Shown here: in pieces, positions 34,061 to 47,281 of the stretch
Numbering within the stretch: position 1 is the first letter of the stretch
Layout of the letters: each line of letters opens with the position of its first letter
NCBI GenBank assembly: GCA_037447655.1
Contig: JBBHKE010002961.1
Coordinates: forward strand, 1 to 64,000
Reading direction: 5' to 3'
Source: Zygnema cylindricum
Taxonomy: Eukaryota; Streptophyta; Zygnematophyceae; Zygnematales; Zygnemataceae
DNA length: 64,000 nt
Program-made: the position numbers and the translations under genes
The notes under the pieces: generated by a model
The model's input: only the letters and a program-made list of their open reading frames with translations
Told to the model about the DNA's origin: nothing
Database searches by the model: none

Positions 34061-34844
34061 TGTCTTGATGAAGTCGCTTTTTTTTTTAACTAGCTGATTT
34101 GTTTGAAAAAACGTAGTGGCATTTTGAGCGTTCTCTGTTTATAGCAAAAACATGGAGTTTTTATAATTTAAGTGGATGTTGAGATCGACCGAATCAATGT
34201 CGACCACTTGTTTGCGTACATAATTGTGGTTTATTTCGTAAGAGAATTTCCACTCACGTATTAATGTTTTCTTTTGATAACTTAGTGTTGTTAGGCACAC
34301 AAGGATACGTTGCAACACTATTTGATTATAATCAAAATAAAACTCTATTGTCAGAGCCACCTCAGCTTTGTATTGCGATAAATGGTAGCTCGTTATCAGA
34401 GCCACCTCAGATTTCAAATTCTATAAATGGTAGCTCATTCATTTATGTTTTTTCAGAAAACTTTGTGGACACAAATAATAAAATTTGGAATGAGCCATAA
34501 TGAGCTAAATGATAACAATATCCGTAACCACACCCGCTCAAATGCAAATCAAAGAGCGTAAAAAAGGTTAGACAAACAAATCTCTGGGAGGTAGGCTATA
34601 TATAGGCGAGGATATTGATATACTCCACAGTGGACATAAGTGGCAATGATTGGAGCTTATGTGGTCGACGAGTAATTAAATAGTAACTCAAAAATATTGT
34701 GGTGAGTACCAAATAAAGCTACAATCACAATATCATGCTTATAACTACGAAAACCATCAAAATGATCACGTGATTTGTCTTAAAGTTGATAAAAACAATA
34801 GGTTACGATAATATTATGTCTCTCTGTTTTACTTTGCTACATTT
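34061..34844. other. unassigned sequence
   Basis: AT-rich with a short near-repeat (tcagagccacctcag at about 34350 and 34397). It may include more gag sequence of the adjacent copia fragment, but no motif supports that. Confidence 0.4.
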
Positions 34845-35104
34845 TGTTGAAAAATATAATTCTCAGATCACTAGTTTACTCCAGAGTCTCTAAAACGACG
34901 AGAGAGAGAGAGAGAGAATTAAGAGGAGAGCGAACATGGCTACCGCCTTAGTAGCTAAAGGTGCGGACTAAGAAAAGAGAGAGAGAGAGAGAGAGACAAA
35001 AATAGTCAATATCAAAAAGATTCGACCAATCTAGATTTGATCCTAGGTCCAACGCGGCCCAAAGTACTCGTCCACCTTATATGCTAAGTCGTAGAACAAC
35101 CTTT
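34845..35104 (+). repeat. copia LTR fragment with GA microsatellites and a tRNA-like module
   Basis: Starts tgttgaaaaatataa like LTR A, then has two (ga)n tracts (about 34901-34917 and 34977-34997) flanking aacatggctaccgcc, which resembles the accatggctgcc segment of LTRs A and B. An antisense tRNA-like segment follows, with a B-box-like GGATCAAATC at 35034-35043 (minus). It is cut at 35105 where gypsy G1 begins. Confidence 0.6.
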
Positions 35105-36082
35105 TGTAATAGTAATAGCGGATCGAACTTGTTCGTAAAGGGGTATTTAGGTTTTATGAATATAGCGGAATGAATTTGGTGGACGTCCGCGAAAGAATCG
35201 CACGTTTTGGAGGTGTATTTCAAAAGTAATAGCAATTGGTGTATATAGACGACAACGTAGGTTCAAGCTAACAAGTGAGTTTATTCAAACGGGTTCAAGG
35301 TCAAAAATTAGCCACAGAATTTCAAGCGTACAATTAGAAAAGTACAAAACGAATTAATATGTCATTTAGTACGCACGGTGGTTTGTTTCGTACAATTTTA
35401 ATGCGAAACGTCACTTTCACTTTATGGAATTCAATGGGACGTTTCGAGTGCGAAATTTGAGAAGCACGTTCGTGCGAAGTCGTGTTTCTTTTGGCGCACA
35501 CTTTTGCACATAAATGTTATGCAGTGAAACGTAGCGTTTGATTAGTTTGAAATGCTACGTAGTTAGCAAGAGATTTTGCACGCTTTTGCATTGGTCAGTC
35601 TGAGACTTTGCTGATCAATGATTAGCCCAAGTAAAACTTGTTCAACGGAGCGTTGACTCTGGCCTGGCGAGTCCAGGACGATGATGGATAAATACTGAAG
35701 TCTAAGAAGAGCGTAGACATCTTTTCTTTTCGGAAAAGTATGAGGAAATTTTGACTCATCTTGGTCTTGAGCGAGTAATACCAAATTGGAGCAATGGCAC
35801 TTTTGCACTGAAATCTGTTACAAACTAAGTAGTGTTTTAGTAGTTAAGAGATAAAAGTATTTAAGGGTGGAGAGAAGTGGAAATACTTTAATAAGAAGGG
35901 TTGAGCCACGAGAGCAAGAGAACAAGCTAATGAAATGTGGACAGAAGCTTCTTCTAATTTAAATTTTATTTTTTTATGTGAGTGCTTTCAAATGTGAATG
36001 TGTAACATTCCAATGTGTGGAATGTGTGGCTGAAATTGGTTGTAGTAATGGGATTTTCTGAGAGGTAGGAGATCGTATTATA
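35105..36082 (+). repeat. 5' LTR of gypsy G1
   Basis: Starts tgtaatagtaatagcgg. Its start is recognisable in the partial 3' LTR (41860 on) and in the G2 LTR (48250 down), but many bases differ in each comparison. The following tatggtatcaaatc (36083 on) is a plausible primer site for the 3' end of initiator tRNA-Met (TGGTATCA core). Confidence 0.75.
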
Positions 36083-36814
36083 TATGGTATCAAATCTTTG
36101 GTTAGAAGCCATAGAGAAGCTTGCTCACCCACCTGAAAATTGACTGCCGTGATCGGCGAGGGTGCTCTGACCTGTGTCCGTGGAACCACAATGTGAAGTG
36201 GAAAGGGATTGGAGGGAAACTAAGTGACTACACTGCCAGCGGCTGCTGGTTAGATGTGGGGCGTACTTAGGTCCTCAGGACTAAGGTGGGGTGGGCAGTG
36301 TAGCCACCGCTGAAGCTCACTCTAATTACTTAGAGGCCAAACAAATTTGCCTTCTCCTAGCGATGACTCATGTGTAGAGGGAGGACTTCAAGCCATTAAG
36401 GGTGAAGATGTGAGGATTAGAGAGTAAAAGATCCTGATGTAGTGGGAAATGGGAAATGTGTTAATCAAGGAAAATAAAAGTGGAGTATTTACTTCTTCGA
36501 AAGCAAAGGAGTCTACAAATGACTAAAAACTTTTCAAACCCTAAATTGTTACCTTTCAGAGCTTTAAACTTTGCAGTTGCAAAATTTGTGGGGAAATTTT
36601 TAACTTTCTCTTTCAATGTTAGGGAAATTGAAGAATTGAATTTGCACTAATTTATTTTCAATGTCTTATTGATTCTCAAATTTTGATCTTTTTCAAAAGA
36701 TTTATTAAGGAGAAGAAGTCTTGGATCGGAGGAATCTGATGCCTTCAAATTTGCAGCAAATTTCTTTGGGAGATTATATTATATCTTTTTTTTTGCTTGA
36801 ATTCATTGTGTGAC

Positions 36815-38060
36815 AATTGCAAATTCCGCATGGAAACGTGTAATGGAGAATGCTTTGAATTTGTTGAAGAAACGTACTGTGAAACTAGTCAAAAGATTTA
36901 ATAATCATGCTGTTGTTGTGGATAAAACAATTTCTAAATTGAACAGTGAATTAAAAGATGTAAAAGAAATTGGAAATGTTTCAAATCAAAAATTGGGTGA
37001 GCTAAATTAATTTAATTCACACCAAAAATGATGTTAATGACCAAAAGGGTGAGAGTAGTAAGAGAAATGCCAGTTTTAGGGAGGATGATCACGATAGACC
37101 TAAGAAGATAAGAGATCTGAAGTTTTCTATTAGTGAGGCACCATCTTTCGATGGTAAGAAGATTGATGAGTTAGATGCTTGGATTTTTCATATGGAGTAT
37201 TATTTGGAATCTAGAAATTGTGATCGTGATGATTACACTTCGTTTGTTGTTAACTGTCTTAAAGGTGATGCTAAAATTTGGTATTACACTCACAAGAGGT
37301 CAAATTTGATTCTTGATAATGTTGATTGGAAAGATTTTAAGACCGCGATCAAATCACGTTTATTGGCTATCACTTATAAATCCAGAATGGAAGAAAAGTG
37401 GTTGAACTGTAAACAGACTGGATCTGTGAAAGATTATATTGTGGAATTTCACTCATCCAGCATTCATGTCATAGGTTTGACTAATGAAATGGCTAAGTTG
37501 CATTTCTTGAACTCTTTGAATTCTATACTGAAATCAGAACTGAAACATTAAAAATTAATTAATTTGAAGGAATTACAAGATAAATCATTGAAATTAGAGG
37601 ATCAGTAGGGGTATAATCGGGAAACTCGATCATTCGAGGGTAATTTGAATGAAGTATCAGAATAGGGTTAGGAGGAATTTGTGGAAGAGTGTCTGAATGC
37701 GGGTTTGGTGAATAGGAAAAATATCTTTAGGGGAAATCAAAGAGGTGAACAGAGTGTTATTACATGAAATTAATTTAACAATAAAGGGGGATACCTTAAG
37801 AGTCATAAACCAAGTATTAATGCTCAAAAAAAACCCCATCTTAGCATTCCCACATGCACTATCCGTCAAAAAAGAGGTCATAGGGCATTTAAGTGTGCAC
37901 AACTGAACAAAATTAACTGTTATAACTGTGGAGAGGAGGGACATTTCAGCAAATAGTGCACAAAACCGAAAAAAAATGTCACTTGTTTTAAATGCGGAGG
38001 TCCAGATCATTACGCTAAGGACTGTACAGATAAGGAATCTCTTAAAACAGTTGATGTCAA
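36815..38060 (+). pseudogene. gypsy G1 gag (degenerate)
   Basis: The N-terminal ATG seen in G2 (MANSAWK) has changed in G1. The retrotransposon gag region is open at 37192-37551 (MEYYLESRNCDRDDYTSF). Two knuckles near 37920-38030 read CYNCGEEGHFSK-stop-C and CFKCGGPDHYAKDC; the first is interrupted by TAG. G2 has the same TAG at the same place. Confidence 0.75.
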
Positions 38061-38186
38061 TGAAGGTTTTCAGGAAGATATTACATTATACCTAGTGAGA
38101 AAGGAAGCCCAAGAGGTGGGAAACGGAAAAAACTAGGTGAAAGTCCTCAGTTGAGTTGACCAGATCCAGAGGTTAAGGAGTAAACT

Positions 38187-41100
38187 TTGGAGGGCAAGCT
38201 AATGAATGGAAAGGCTAAGATAGCCGAATTTATTATGATGCTACCTACACTCCATAGTTTGAACAATCTTTCTGATCAAACTCTTAACAACAGATTTATG
38301 TTAGGAATGTTAAGTAACGATGACACCAGACACAGTTTGATCAGATTCGAGTCCTTAGTGGAAGTAAAACCGTTTAGAGTAATGGTTGATTCAGATGTTA
38401 CAAATAAGTTTATAGAGGAAAATAAAATTCCTACAGTCAAAAGGGAAAACCTTTGCATGATCAGGTGGCAAATGGTAATAAGTCTATATTAGATTTACAG
38501 ACTGATGCAATAGAAGATGATATCTAGGGTCATAAAATGAAAGTTGTGTGTGAAATAATGAATTTGGGTAGTGAGAAGGAGATACAAGGAAAGCATTGGT
38601 TAACTTAATATAACCCTCAAGTTAATTGGGAAACTAACACCTTGAGAGTGAAGTCTGAGAACGGCTGGAGGGTTTTGCAAGCATTACCTTCGAAGAAATT
38701 GCATAGAAAGTATATAAATAACATAACCAAATTGGGAGTGGACGGCTTGATTTCTGCTAAGAAATTTAAAAAACACTTAAAAGATAAAATAAATCATGTT
38801 TTTTTGTTATTAGTAACCCAGGCAGTTACAGGTGAAAGAGGGGGAGAAAACACTAACATTGATGTCATCCCTAAATGAGACACCACTAAAACTCTCGAAA
38901 AATTGAAATTCGATTTTGTTAATGACATCAATAAATCTGATGTTTCTGTTAAAGATTTGATTTTTGAATATCGAGATGTTTTCCCAAGTGGTTTACCCTC
39001 AGGAAGGCCACCTTCACGAGGCATGAAACATGTTATTAACCTTCAACCTGGATGTAATCCTGTGTCACAGGAATTTACAACCACAGTTTCTATGAGTAGA
39101 AGAAGTTAAAGAAACAGATCAAAGAGCTTCTGAAGAAATGACATATTCAGCCCATCAAATCATTGTACGTAGCGCCAGCTCTCTTTGTCAAAATGAACGA
39201 CCAAACGTTTAGAATGTGTATCGACTATCATAGACTGAACAAGGTTACGGTATAAGATAAGTATCTGTTACCTTTAATTATTTATTTGATAGATCCTTTA
39301 AAATGTGCTAAATTATATCCTTGATTGATCTATGTAGTAGCTTTAATCAAGTGCCAATAAGAACGAAAGATGTTCACAAAACTGCTTTTAAAACTAGAGT
39401 TGGTCATTTAGAATGGTTAGTAATGCTATTTCGTTCGACAAATGCACTGCCCACTTATCAAAGATTAATGAACCAAACATTTTCTTATTATATAGATGAG
39501 TTTTGTTCAGGTGTTTAAAGATGATATTGTAATTTACAACAAATCTAAAGAACAACATGTAATTCATTTAAAGAAAGTGTTGGAAAGGTTAAGGGAAATA
39601 AAATTATATGTAAAATTGTCAAAATCCAGTTTTTTTAAAAGTGAACAATTATTTTTTGGACTTATAGTTAGGGGGGAAGGTGTTAAAACAAATCCATCTA
39701 AAATTACTACAATCCAAAATTTGAAGCAACCCACTAATATCACAAAAGTTAGATCATCTTTGGGATTAGCCACTTATTACAGGAAATTAATCAAAAACTT
39801 TAGTATGATTGTTGCACCTTTGACGGATTTACTACAGGGAATGAGGCATTTTTGGGGGAGCGTTTTCAGAAGAGGGCTTTCGAAGAACTAAAGGGAAGTT
39901 GACCTCTGCCCCTACACTAGTGTATTTTGATCCTACTTGGGAGTTTGAAATTTTGATCACTACAGATACATCTGATAAAGGTCTAGGTGCAGTCATAAGT
40001 CAAAAGATCGGCAAAGATTTTCATCCTATTGCATTTGAGTCCAAGAAATTCAATGATGCTGAAAATAACTATCCAGCACAAGAAAAAAATTTACTTGCAA
40101 TTGTTCATGCATTGGTGAAATGGCTTTGTTATTTGCATGATAAAGAACTTACAGCTCATTGTGATAATAAATCACTCTCTTAACTAGAGAGATTAAGTGA
40201 TGCACAAATTATGACCGGTAGACACGTTAGGTGGATGCAAAAATTGGCATATTTCAAATTTAACGTCAAACATATTCCTGGAAAAACAAATGTGGTGGTA
40301 GATCCTTTATGTAGATGTTTTGAGATAAGAGTGATGGTTCAGGAGGAATTGTTTTTAGATGTTGTTAGAAATTGCTATGATAAAGATCCTTATTTTTGCA
40401 GTGATTTGCAAGAATATTTGTGGGAAGAATTCTAATCCATTGAATGAGAGGAATGTCAAAAACTTTAGAATAGAAGATGGTTTACTGTATTTGTGAACAT
40501 GGGATAGATTATGCATTAATGAAATGTGAGACTTAAGAAAACAACTTTTACAAGAAACCCATGAGTATTTGGGACATCTAGGTCGAGATAAAACTCTTAG
40601 TGGGTTGCAGAGTAGATTATTTTGGCCCGAGATGGCAAAAGAGGTGTCCAAACACGTGGAAAGTTGTGCCCCTTGCCAACAGAGTATACCTAGTAACCAA
40701 AAACCTAAAGGTCTCTTAAAACCTTCAAATATCTCGAAAGACCATGGAAATATGTCAGTATGGATTTTATTGTAACGTTGCGAGCTACATCTAGAAGATA
40801 TGACAGTATCATTTTCGTAGTCGATAGGTTTGGTAAAATGGCAATCTTTATCCCTTGTAAAACTACTGATTCAGTTATAGATATTGCAAAGCTGTATTTT
40901 GACAACATGGTTAGACATCATGGATTCCCCTTGTCTATAGTAAGTGATAGGGATTCTAATTTACGTCTACATTTTGGAAAAAATTGCAGCTAAATTAGGC
41001 ACTGAATTAAAAATGAGTACCTCTTATAATCCCTAGACAGATGGACAGACAGAAAGGATGAACCGTACAGTGGATATAATGTTTAGGACTGTTTGCAGTA

Positions 41101-41790
41101 GAGTTCAAAACACATGGGAATCTAAACTGCCATTAATGGAATTTGCATACAATTCATGTAAACATGCTAGTAAAGGATTCTCACCATTTGAGGTTGCATA
41201 CGGATACCAACCGTGAGAATCATTAGACTTAATAACACGGGTCACTTAAGAGAATAGAGGTTCTGGAACAAAGTTTTGAAAATACATTTAAACAGTTTGG
41301 AAAATAGTCCAGGATGCATGAGTGGAGGCACAAAGAAGGCAAGAATTAAATGTTAACCGCAAACGTGGTGATTGGCCGGTAAGCACAGGTAACAAGGTTT
41401 TGCTTTCTACAACTCATTACACATGCAAGATAGAGGGACAATCGGATCCTACGAGAAATTTGCTCCTAAGTACGTCGGACCATTTACTGTAATCGAGATG
41501 ATATAGTCAGTTGCTACCGAATTGGACTTTTTGCCTTCAACAAAAATTCATCCATTGATACACATCAGTTAATTGAAAGCAGCACATCTTCGACCAACGG
41601 AAGGAGAGTTTGAATTGGATCCCTCAATAATTATGGAACCTGAGGTCAACTGATGGGTAATAGATTGGGTTGGTCAACAGTTTAAGGTTGGCAATACTAT
41701 ATACTGGCAAGTGCATTATCTAATAAGGCAAGAATATGAGTTGACCTTAGAAGATATAAATTCTGAGTTTTTACAAAGGTAATGAGGGAA
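38187..41790 (+). pseudogene. gypsy G1 pol (degenerate)
   Basis: A protease-like segment contains VMVDSDVTNKFIEE, where retroviral-type proteases have DSG. Reverse transcriptase pieces follow (38903-39109 and 39321-39891; VFKDDIVIYNKS in place of a YxDD-type motif). RNase H is at 39899-40435 (TDTSDKGLGAVISQ), after a frame break at about 39891 that G2 shares. Integrase has an HHCC zinc part (HEYLGHLGRDKT, CAPCQQ) and a core (DFIVTLRATSRRYDSIIFVV, VSDRDS). The tail at 41640-41780 is weakly like a chromodomain. Not functional. Confidence 0.8.
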
Positions 41791-41859
41791 AATAAAATAG
41801 AAATTTCGTCTTAAGAATCAAAGGTGTTTTAAGTGAGGTTAGTTAAAAATGAGGAGGGG

Positions 41860-42079
41860 ATGATATAATAATAAATGCAGATCGAACTTGTTCGTAAAAG
41901 GGTATTTAGGTGTTATGAATATAGAGGAATAAGTTTAGTGGACGTCCGCGATATAATTGCACGTTTTGGAGGTGTATTTTAAAAGTTATATTAATTGGTG
42001 TGTTTAGGTGACAACGCGGGGTCAAACTAACAAGTGGGTATCATTGTAACGGGTTAGGGGTCAAAAGAAGCCGCGAAAT
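41860..42079 (+). repeat. 3' LTR of gypsy G1, truncated
   Basis: Begins tgatataataataaatgc after the purine tract gaggagggga and matches the start of the 5' LTR with many differences. It stops where the inverted G2 integrase sequence begins, so about three quarters of the LTR is missing. Confidence 0.75.
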
Positions 42080-45000
42080 TCCTGGCCCCTGTTCTCCTGA
42101 GTGACTCCTACTATTAAGTCTAATGCTTCTCTGGGTTGGTATCTGTATGCAACTTCAAATGGTGAGAATCCTTTACTAGCATGTTTACATGAATTATATA
42201 CAAATTCCATTAATGGCAGTTTAGATTCCCATGTGTTTTGAACTCTACTCCAAACAGTCTTAAGCAATTCCTCCAGTGTACGGTTCATCCTTTCTGTCTG
42301 TCCATCTGTCTAGGGATGATAAGTGGTACTCATTTTTAAATCAGTGCCTAAATTTTGCTGCAATTCTTTCCAAAATGCAAAGTAAATTTAGAATCCCTAT
42401 CACTTACTATAGACAAGGGGAATCCATGATGTCTAACCATGTTGTCAAAATATAACTTTGCAATATCTATAATTGAATGAGTAGTTTTACAAGGGATAAA
42501 GATTGCCATTTTACTAAACCTATCGACTACGAACATGATACTGTCATATCTTCTAGATGTAGCTCGCAACCTGACAATAAAATCCATGCTGACATATTTC
42601 CATGGTCTTTCGAGATATTTGAAGGTTTTAAGAGACCTTTAGGTTTTTGGTTACTAGGTTTACTCTGTTGGCAAGGGACACAACTTTCCACGTGTTTGGA
42701 CACCTCTTTTGCCATCTCGGGCCAAAATAATCTACTCTGCAACCCACTAAGAGTTTTATCTCGACCTAGATGTCCCAAATACTCATGGGCTTCTTCTAAA
42801 AGTTGTTTTTTTAAGTCTCACATTTCATGAATGTATAATCTATCCCCTGTTCGCAAATACAGTAAACCATATTCTATTCTAAAGCTTTTGACATGCTTCT
42901 CATTCAATGGATCAGAATTCCTTCCAAAAATATTCTTGCAAATCACAGCAAAATAAGGATCTTTATCATAACAATTTCTAGCAACATCTAAAAACAATTT
43001 ATCCTGAACCATCACACTTATCTCAAAACATCTACTTAAAGGATCTACCACCACATTTGTTTTTCCAAAAAAATGTTTGACGTTAAATTTGAAATATGCC
43101 AATTTTTGCATCCACCTAACGTGTCTACCGGTCATAATTTGTGCATCACTTAATCTCTCTAGATAAGAAAGTGATTTATTATCACAATGAGCTGTAAATT
43201 CTTTATCATGCAAATAACAAAGCCATTTCACCAATGCATGAACAATTGCATGTAATTTATTTTCTTGTGCTGGATAGTTATTTTCAGCATCATTGAATTT
43301 CTTGGACTCAAATGCAATAGGATGAAAATCTTTGCCGATCTTTTGACTTATGACTGCACCTAGACCTTTATCAGATGTATCTGTAGTGATCAAAACTTCA
43401 AACTCCCAAGCAGGATCAAAATACACCAGTGTAGGGGCAGAGGTCAACTTCCCTTTAGTTCTTCGAAAGCCCTCTTCTGAAAACGCTCCCCCAAAAATGC
43501 CTCATTCCCTGTAGTAAATCCGTCAAAGGTGCAACAATCATACTAAAGTTTTTGATTAATTTCCTGTAATAAGTGGCTAATCCCAAAGATGATCTAACTT
43601 TTGTGATATTAGTGGGTTGCTTCAAATTTTGGATTGTAGTAATTTTAGATGGATTTGTTTTAACACCTTCCCCCCTAACTATAAGTCCAAAAAATAATTG
43701 TTCACTTTTAAAAAAACTGGATTTTGACAATTTTACATATAATTTTATTTCCCTTAACCTTTCCAACACTTTCTTTAAATGAATTACATGTTGTTCTTTA
43801 GATTTGTTGTAAATTACAATATCATCTTTAAACACCGGAAGAAACTCATCTATAAAATAAGAAAATGTTTGGTTCATTAATCTTTGATAAGTGGGCAGTG
43901 CATTTGTCGAACCAAATAGCATTTCTAACCATTCTAAATGACCAACTCTTGTTTTAAAAGCAGTTTTGTGAACATCTTCCGTTCTAATTGGCACTTGATT
44001 AAAGCTACTACATAGATCAATCAAGGATATAATTTAGCACCTTTTAAAGGATCTATCAAATAAATAATTAAAGGTAACAGATACTTATCTTATACCGTAA
44101 CCTTGTTCAGTCTATGATAGTCGATACACATTCTAAACGTTTGGTCGTTCTTTTTGACGAAGAGAGCTGGTGCTACGTACAGTGGTTTGCTGGGCTGAAT
44201 ATGTCATTTCTTCAGAAGCTCTTTGATCTGTTTCTTTAACTCCTTCTGCTCATAGAAATTGTGGTTATAAATTCCTATGACAAGAGAATTACATTTAGGT
44301 TGAAGGTTAATAACATGTTTCACGCCTCGGGAAGGTTGGCCTTCCTGAGGGTAAACCACTTAGGAAAACATCTCGATATTCAAAAATCAAATCTTTAACA
44401 GAAACATCAGATTTATTGATGTCATTAACAAAATCGAATTTCAGTTTTTCGAGAGTTTTAGTGGTGTCTCATTTAGGGATGACATCAATGTTAGTGTTTT
44501 CTCCCCCCCTTTCACCTCTAACTGCCTGGGTTACTAATAACAAAAAAACATGATTTGTTTTATCTTTTAAGTGTTTTTTAAATTTCTTAGCAGAAATCAA
44601 GCCGTCCACTCCCAATTTGGTTATGTTATTTATATACTTTCTATGCAACTTCTTCGAAGGTAATGCTTGCAAAACCCTCCAGCCGTTCTCAGACTTCACT
44701 CTCAAGGTGTTAGTTTCCCAATTAACTTGAGGGTTATATTAAGTTAACCAATGTTTTCCTTGTATCTCCTTCTCACTACCCAAATTCATTATTTCACACA
44801 CAACTTTCATTTTATGACCCTAGATATCATCTTCTATTGTATCAGTTTGTAAATCTAATATAGACTTCTTACCATTTGCCACCTGATCATGCAAAGGTTT
44901 TCCCTTTTGACTGTAGGAATTTTATTTTCCTCTACAAACTTATTTGTAACATCTGAATCAACCATTACTCTAAACGGTTTTACTTCCACTAAGGACTCGA

Positions 45001-45160
45001 ATCTGATCAAACTGTGTCTGGTGTCATCGTTACTTAACATTCCTAACATAAATCTGTTGTTAAGAGTTTGATCAGAAAGATTGTTCAAACTATGGAGTGT
45101 AGGTAGCATCATAATAAATTCGGCTATCTTAGCCTTTCCATTCATTAGCTTGCCCTCCAA
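42080..45160 (-). pseudogene. gypsy G2 pol (degenerate)
   Basis: Protease-like 45160-44855 (VMVDSDVTNKFVEE), reverse transcriptase 44024-43455 (open, VFKDDIVIYNKS), RNase H 43447-42818, integrase 42778-42061 (HLGRDKTLSGLQSRLFWPEM; DFIVRLRATSRRYDSIMFVV; VSDRDSKFTLHFGK). The reverse transcriptase-RNase H frame break is at the same position as in G1. Slightly better preserved than G1: the region is open through IDEFLPVFKDD, where G1 has a stop. Confidence 0.8.
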
Positions 45161-45289
45161 AGTTTACTCCTTAACCTCTGGATCTGGTCAACTCAACTGA
45201 GGACTTTCACCTAGTTTTTTCCGTTTCCCACCTCTTGGACTTCCTTTCTCACTAGGTATAATGCAATATCTTCCTGAAAACCTTCATTG

Positions 45290-46499
45290 ACATCAACTGT
45301 TTTAAGAGATCCCTTATCTGTACAGTCCTTAGCGTAATGATCTGGACCTCCGCATTTAAAACAAGTGACATTTTTTTTCGGTTTTGTGCACTATTTGCTG
45401 AAATGTCCCTCCTCTCCACAGTTATAACAGTTAATTTTGTTCAGTTGTGCACACTTAAATGCCCTATGACCTCTTTTTTGACGGATAGTGCATGTGGGAA
45501 TGCTAAGATGGGGTTTTTTTTAGCATTAATACTTGGTTTATGACTCTTAAGGTATCCCCCTTTATTGTTAAATTAATTTCATGTAATAACACTCTGTTCA
45601 CCTCTTTGATTTCCCCTAAAGATATTTTGCCTATTCACCAAACCCGCATTCAGACACTCTTCCACAAATTCCTCCTCACCCTATTCTGATACTTCATTCA
45701 AATTACCCTCGAGTGATCGAGTTTCCCGATTGTACCCCAACTGATCCTCTAATTCCAATGATTTATCTTGTAATTCCTTCAAATTAATAAATTTTAATGT
45801 TTCAGTTCTGATTTCAGTATAGAATTCAAAGAGTTCAAGAAATGCAACTTAGCCATTTCATTAGTCAAACCTATAACGTGAATGGTGGATGAGTGAAATT
45901 CCACAATATAATCTTTCACAGATCCAGTATGTTTACAGTTCAACCACTTTTCATCCATTCTGGATTTATAAGTGACAACCAATAAACGCGATTTGATCGC
46001 GGTCTTAAAATCTTTCCAATCAACGTTATCAAGAATCAAATTTGACCTCTTGTGAGTGTAATACCAAATTTTAGCATCACCTTTAAGACAGTTAACAACA
46101 AACGAAGTGTAATCATCACGATCACAATTTCTAGATTCCAAATAATACTCCATATGAAAAATCCAAGCATCTTACTCATCAATCTTCTTACCATCGAAAG
46201 ATGGTGCCTCACTAATGGAAAACTTCAGATCTCTTATCTTCTTAGGTCTATCGTGATCATCCTCCCTAAAACTGGCATTTCTCTTACTTTGGTGTGAATT
46301 AAAGTAATTAGCTCATCCAATTTTTTGATTTGAAAAATTTCCCGTTTTCCTTAACATCTTTCAATTCACTCTTCAATTTATAAATTGTTTCATCCACACT
46401 ATCAACATGATTACTAAATCATTTGACCAATTTTACAGTACGATTCTTCAACAAATTCAAAGCATTCTCCATTTCACATTTCCATGCGGAATTTGCCAT
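45290..46499 (-). pseudogene. gypsy G2 gag (degenerate)
   Basis: ATG at 46499 gives MANSAWKCEMENALNLLKNR, the start that G1 has lost. The gag core is open at 46153-45794. The two knuckles near 45330-45430 carry the same internal TAG stop as G1. A further in-frame stop lies between the N-terminal part and the gag core. Confidence 0.75.
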
Positions 46500-47281
46500 T
46501 ATCACACAATGAATTCAAACAAAAAGAAAGATAGAATATAAATTCCCAAAGAAAATTGCTTCGAATTTGAAGTTCTCGGATTGCTCTAATCCAAGACTTC
46601 TTCTCCTTAACAAATCTTTTGAAAAAGATCGATTTCTGAGAATCATTAAGACATTCAATATAAGTTAGTGCAAATTCAATTCTTTAAATTCCCTAGCATT
46701 GAAACAGAAAGGTAAGAATATCCCCACAAATTTTGCGACAACAAAATTGAAAGCTCTCAAAGGTAAGATTGAACCATAAATTTTGCAACATCAAAATAAA
46801 AAGCTCTCAAAGCTGACAAAATTAATGTTTGAAAAGTTTTAAGTCCTTTCTGGACTCTTTTGTTTTTGAAGAAATAAATTACTCCACTTTTCTTCTCCTT
46901 GATTAGTGAATTTCTCATTTCCCACTACATCAACATCTTTTACTCTTTTATCCTCACATCGTCACCCTTAAATGGCTTCAAACTCTCCCTCTACACATGA
47001 ATCATTGCCAAAAGAAGGCAAGATTGTTTGGCCTCTATGTATCTGGAGTGAGCTTCAACGGTGGCTACACTACCCACCACGCCTGAGTCCTGAGGACCTA
47101 AGCACGCCCCACATCTAACCAGAAACCGTTGGCAGTTTAGTCACTAAGTTTCCCTCCAATCCCCTACCACTTCACATTGTGGTTCCACCGACACTGGTAA
47201 GAGCACCCTCACCGGTCACAACAGTCAATTTTCGGTTGAGCAAGCTTCTCCTTGGCTTCTAACCAAAGATTTTATACCAAA

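Larger units (their letters stand above)
35105..42079 (+). mobile_element. Ty3/gypsy element G1 (3' LTR truncated)
   Basis: A dead gypsy element with 5' LTR 35105-36082, gag, protease, reverse transcriptase, RNase H and integrase in gypsy order, and the first 220 bp of a 3' LTR (41860-42079). It is joined tail to tail at about 42080 to a second copy, G2, in inverted orientation. It carries many stops, several shared exactly with G2. Confidence 0.85.

Noticed and set aside
34901-34997. GA microsatellites as a GAGA-type regulatory site of a gene
   Set aside because: There is no adjacent gene. The tracts sit in a copia LTR fragment and correspond to a GA-rich patch in LTRs A and B.
41640-41790. 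Chromodomain at the end of gypsy G1 integrase
   Set aside because: A YWQVHYLIRQEYELTLEDIN-like segment is only faintly similar and lies among stops. Mentioned as weak, not called.
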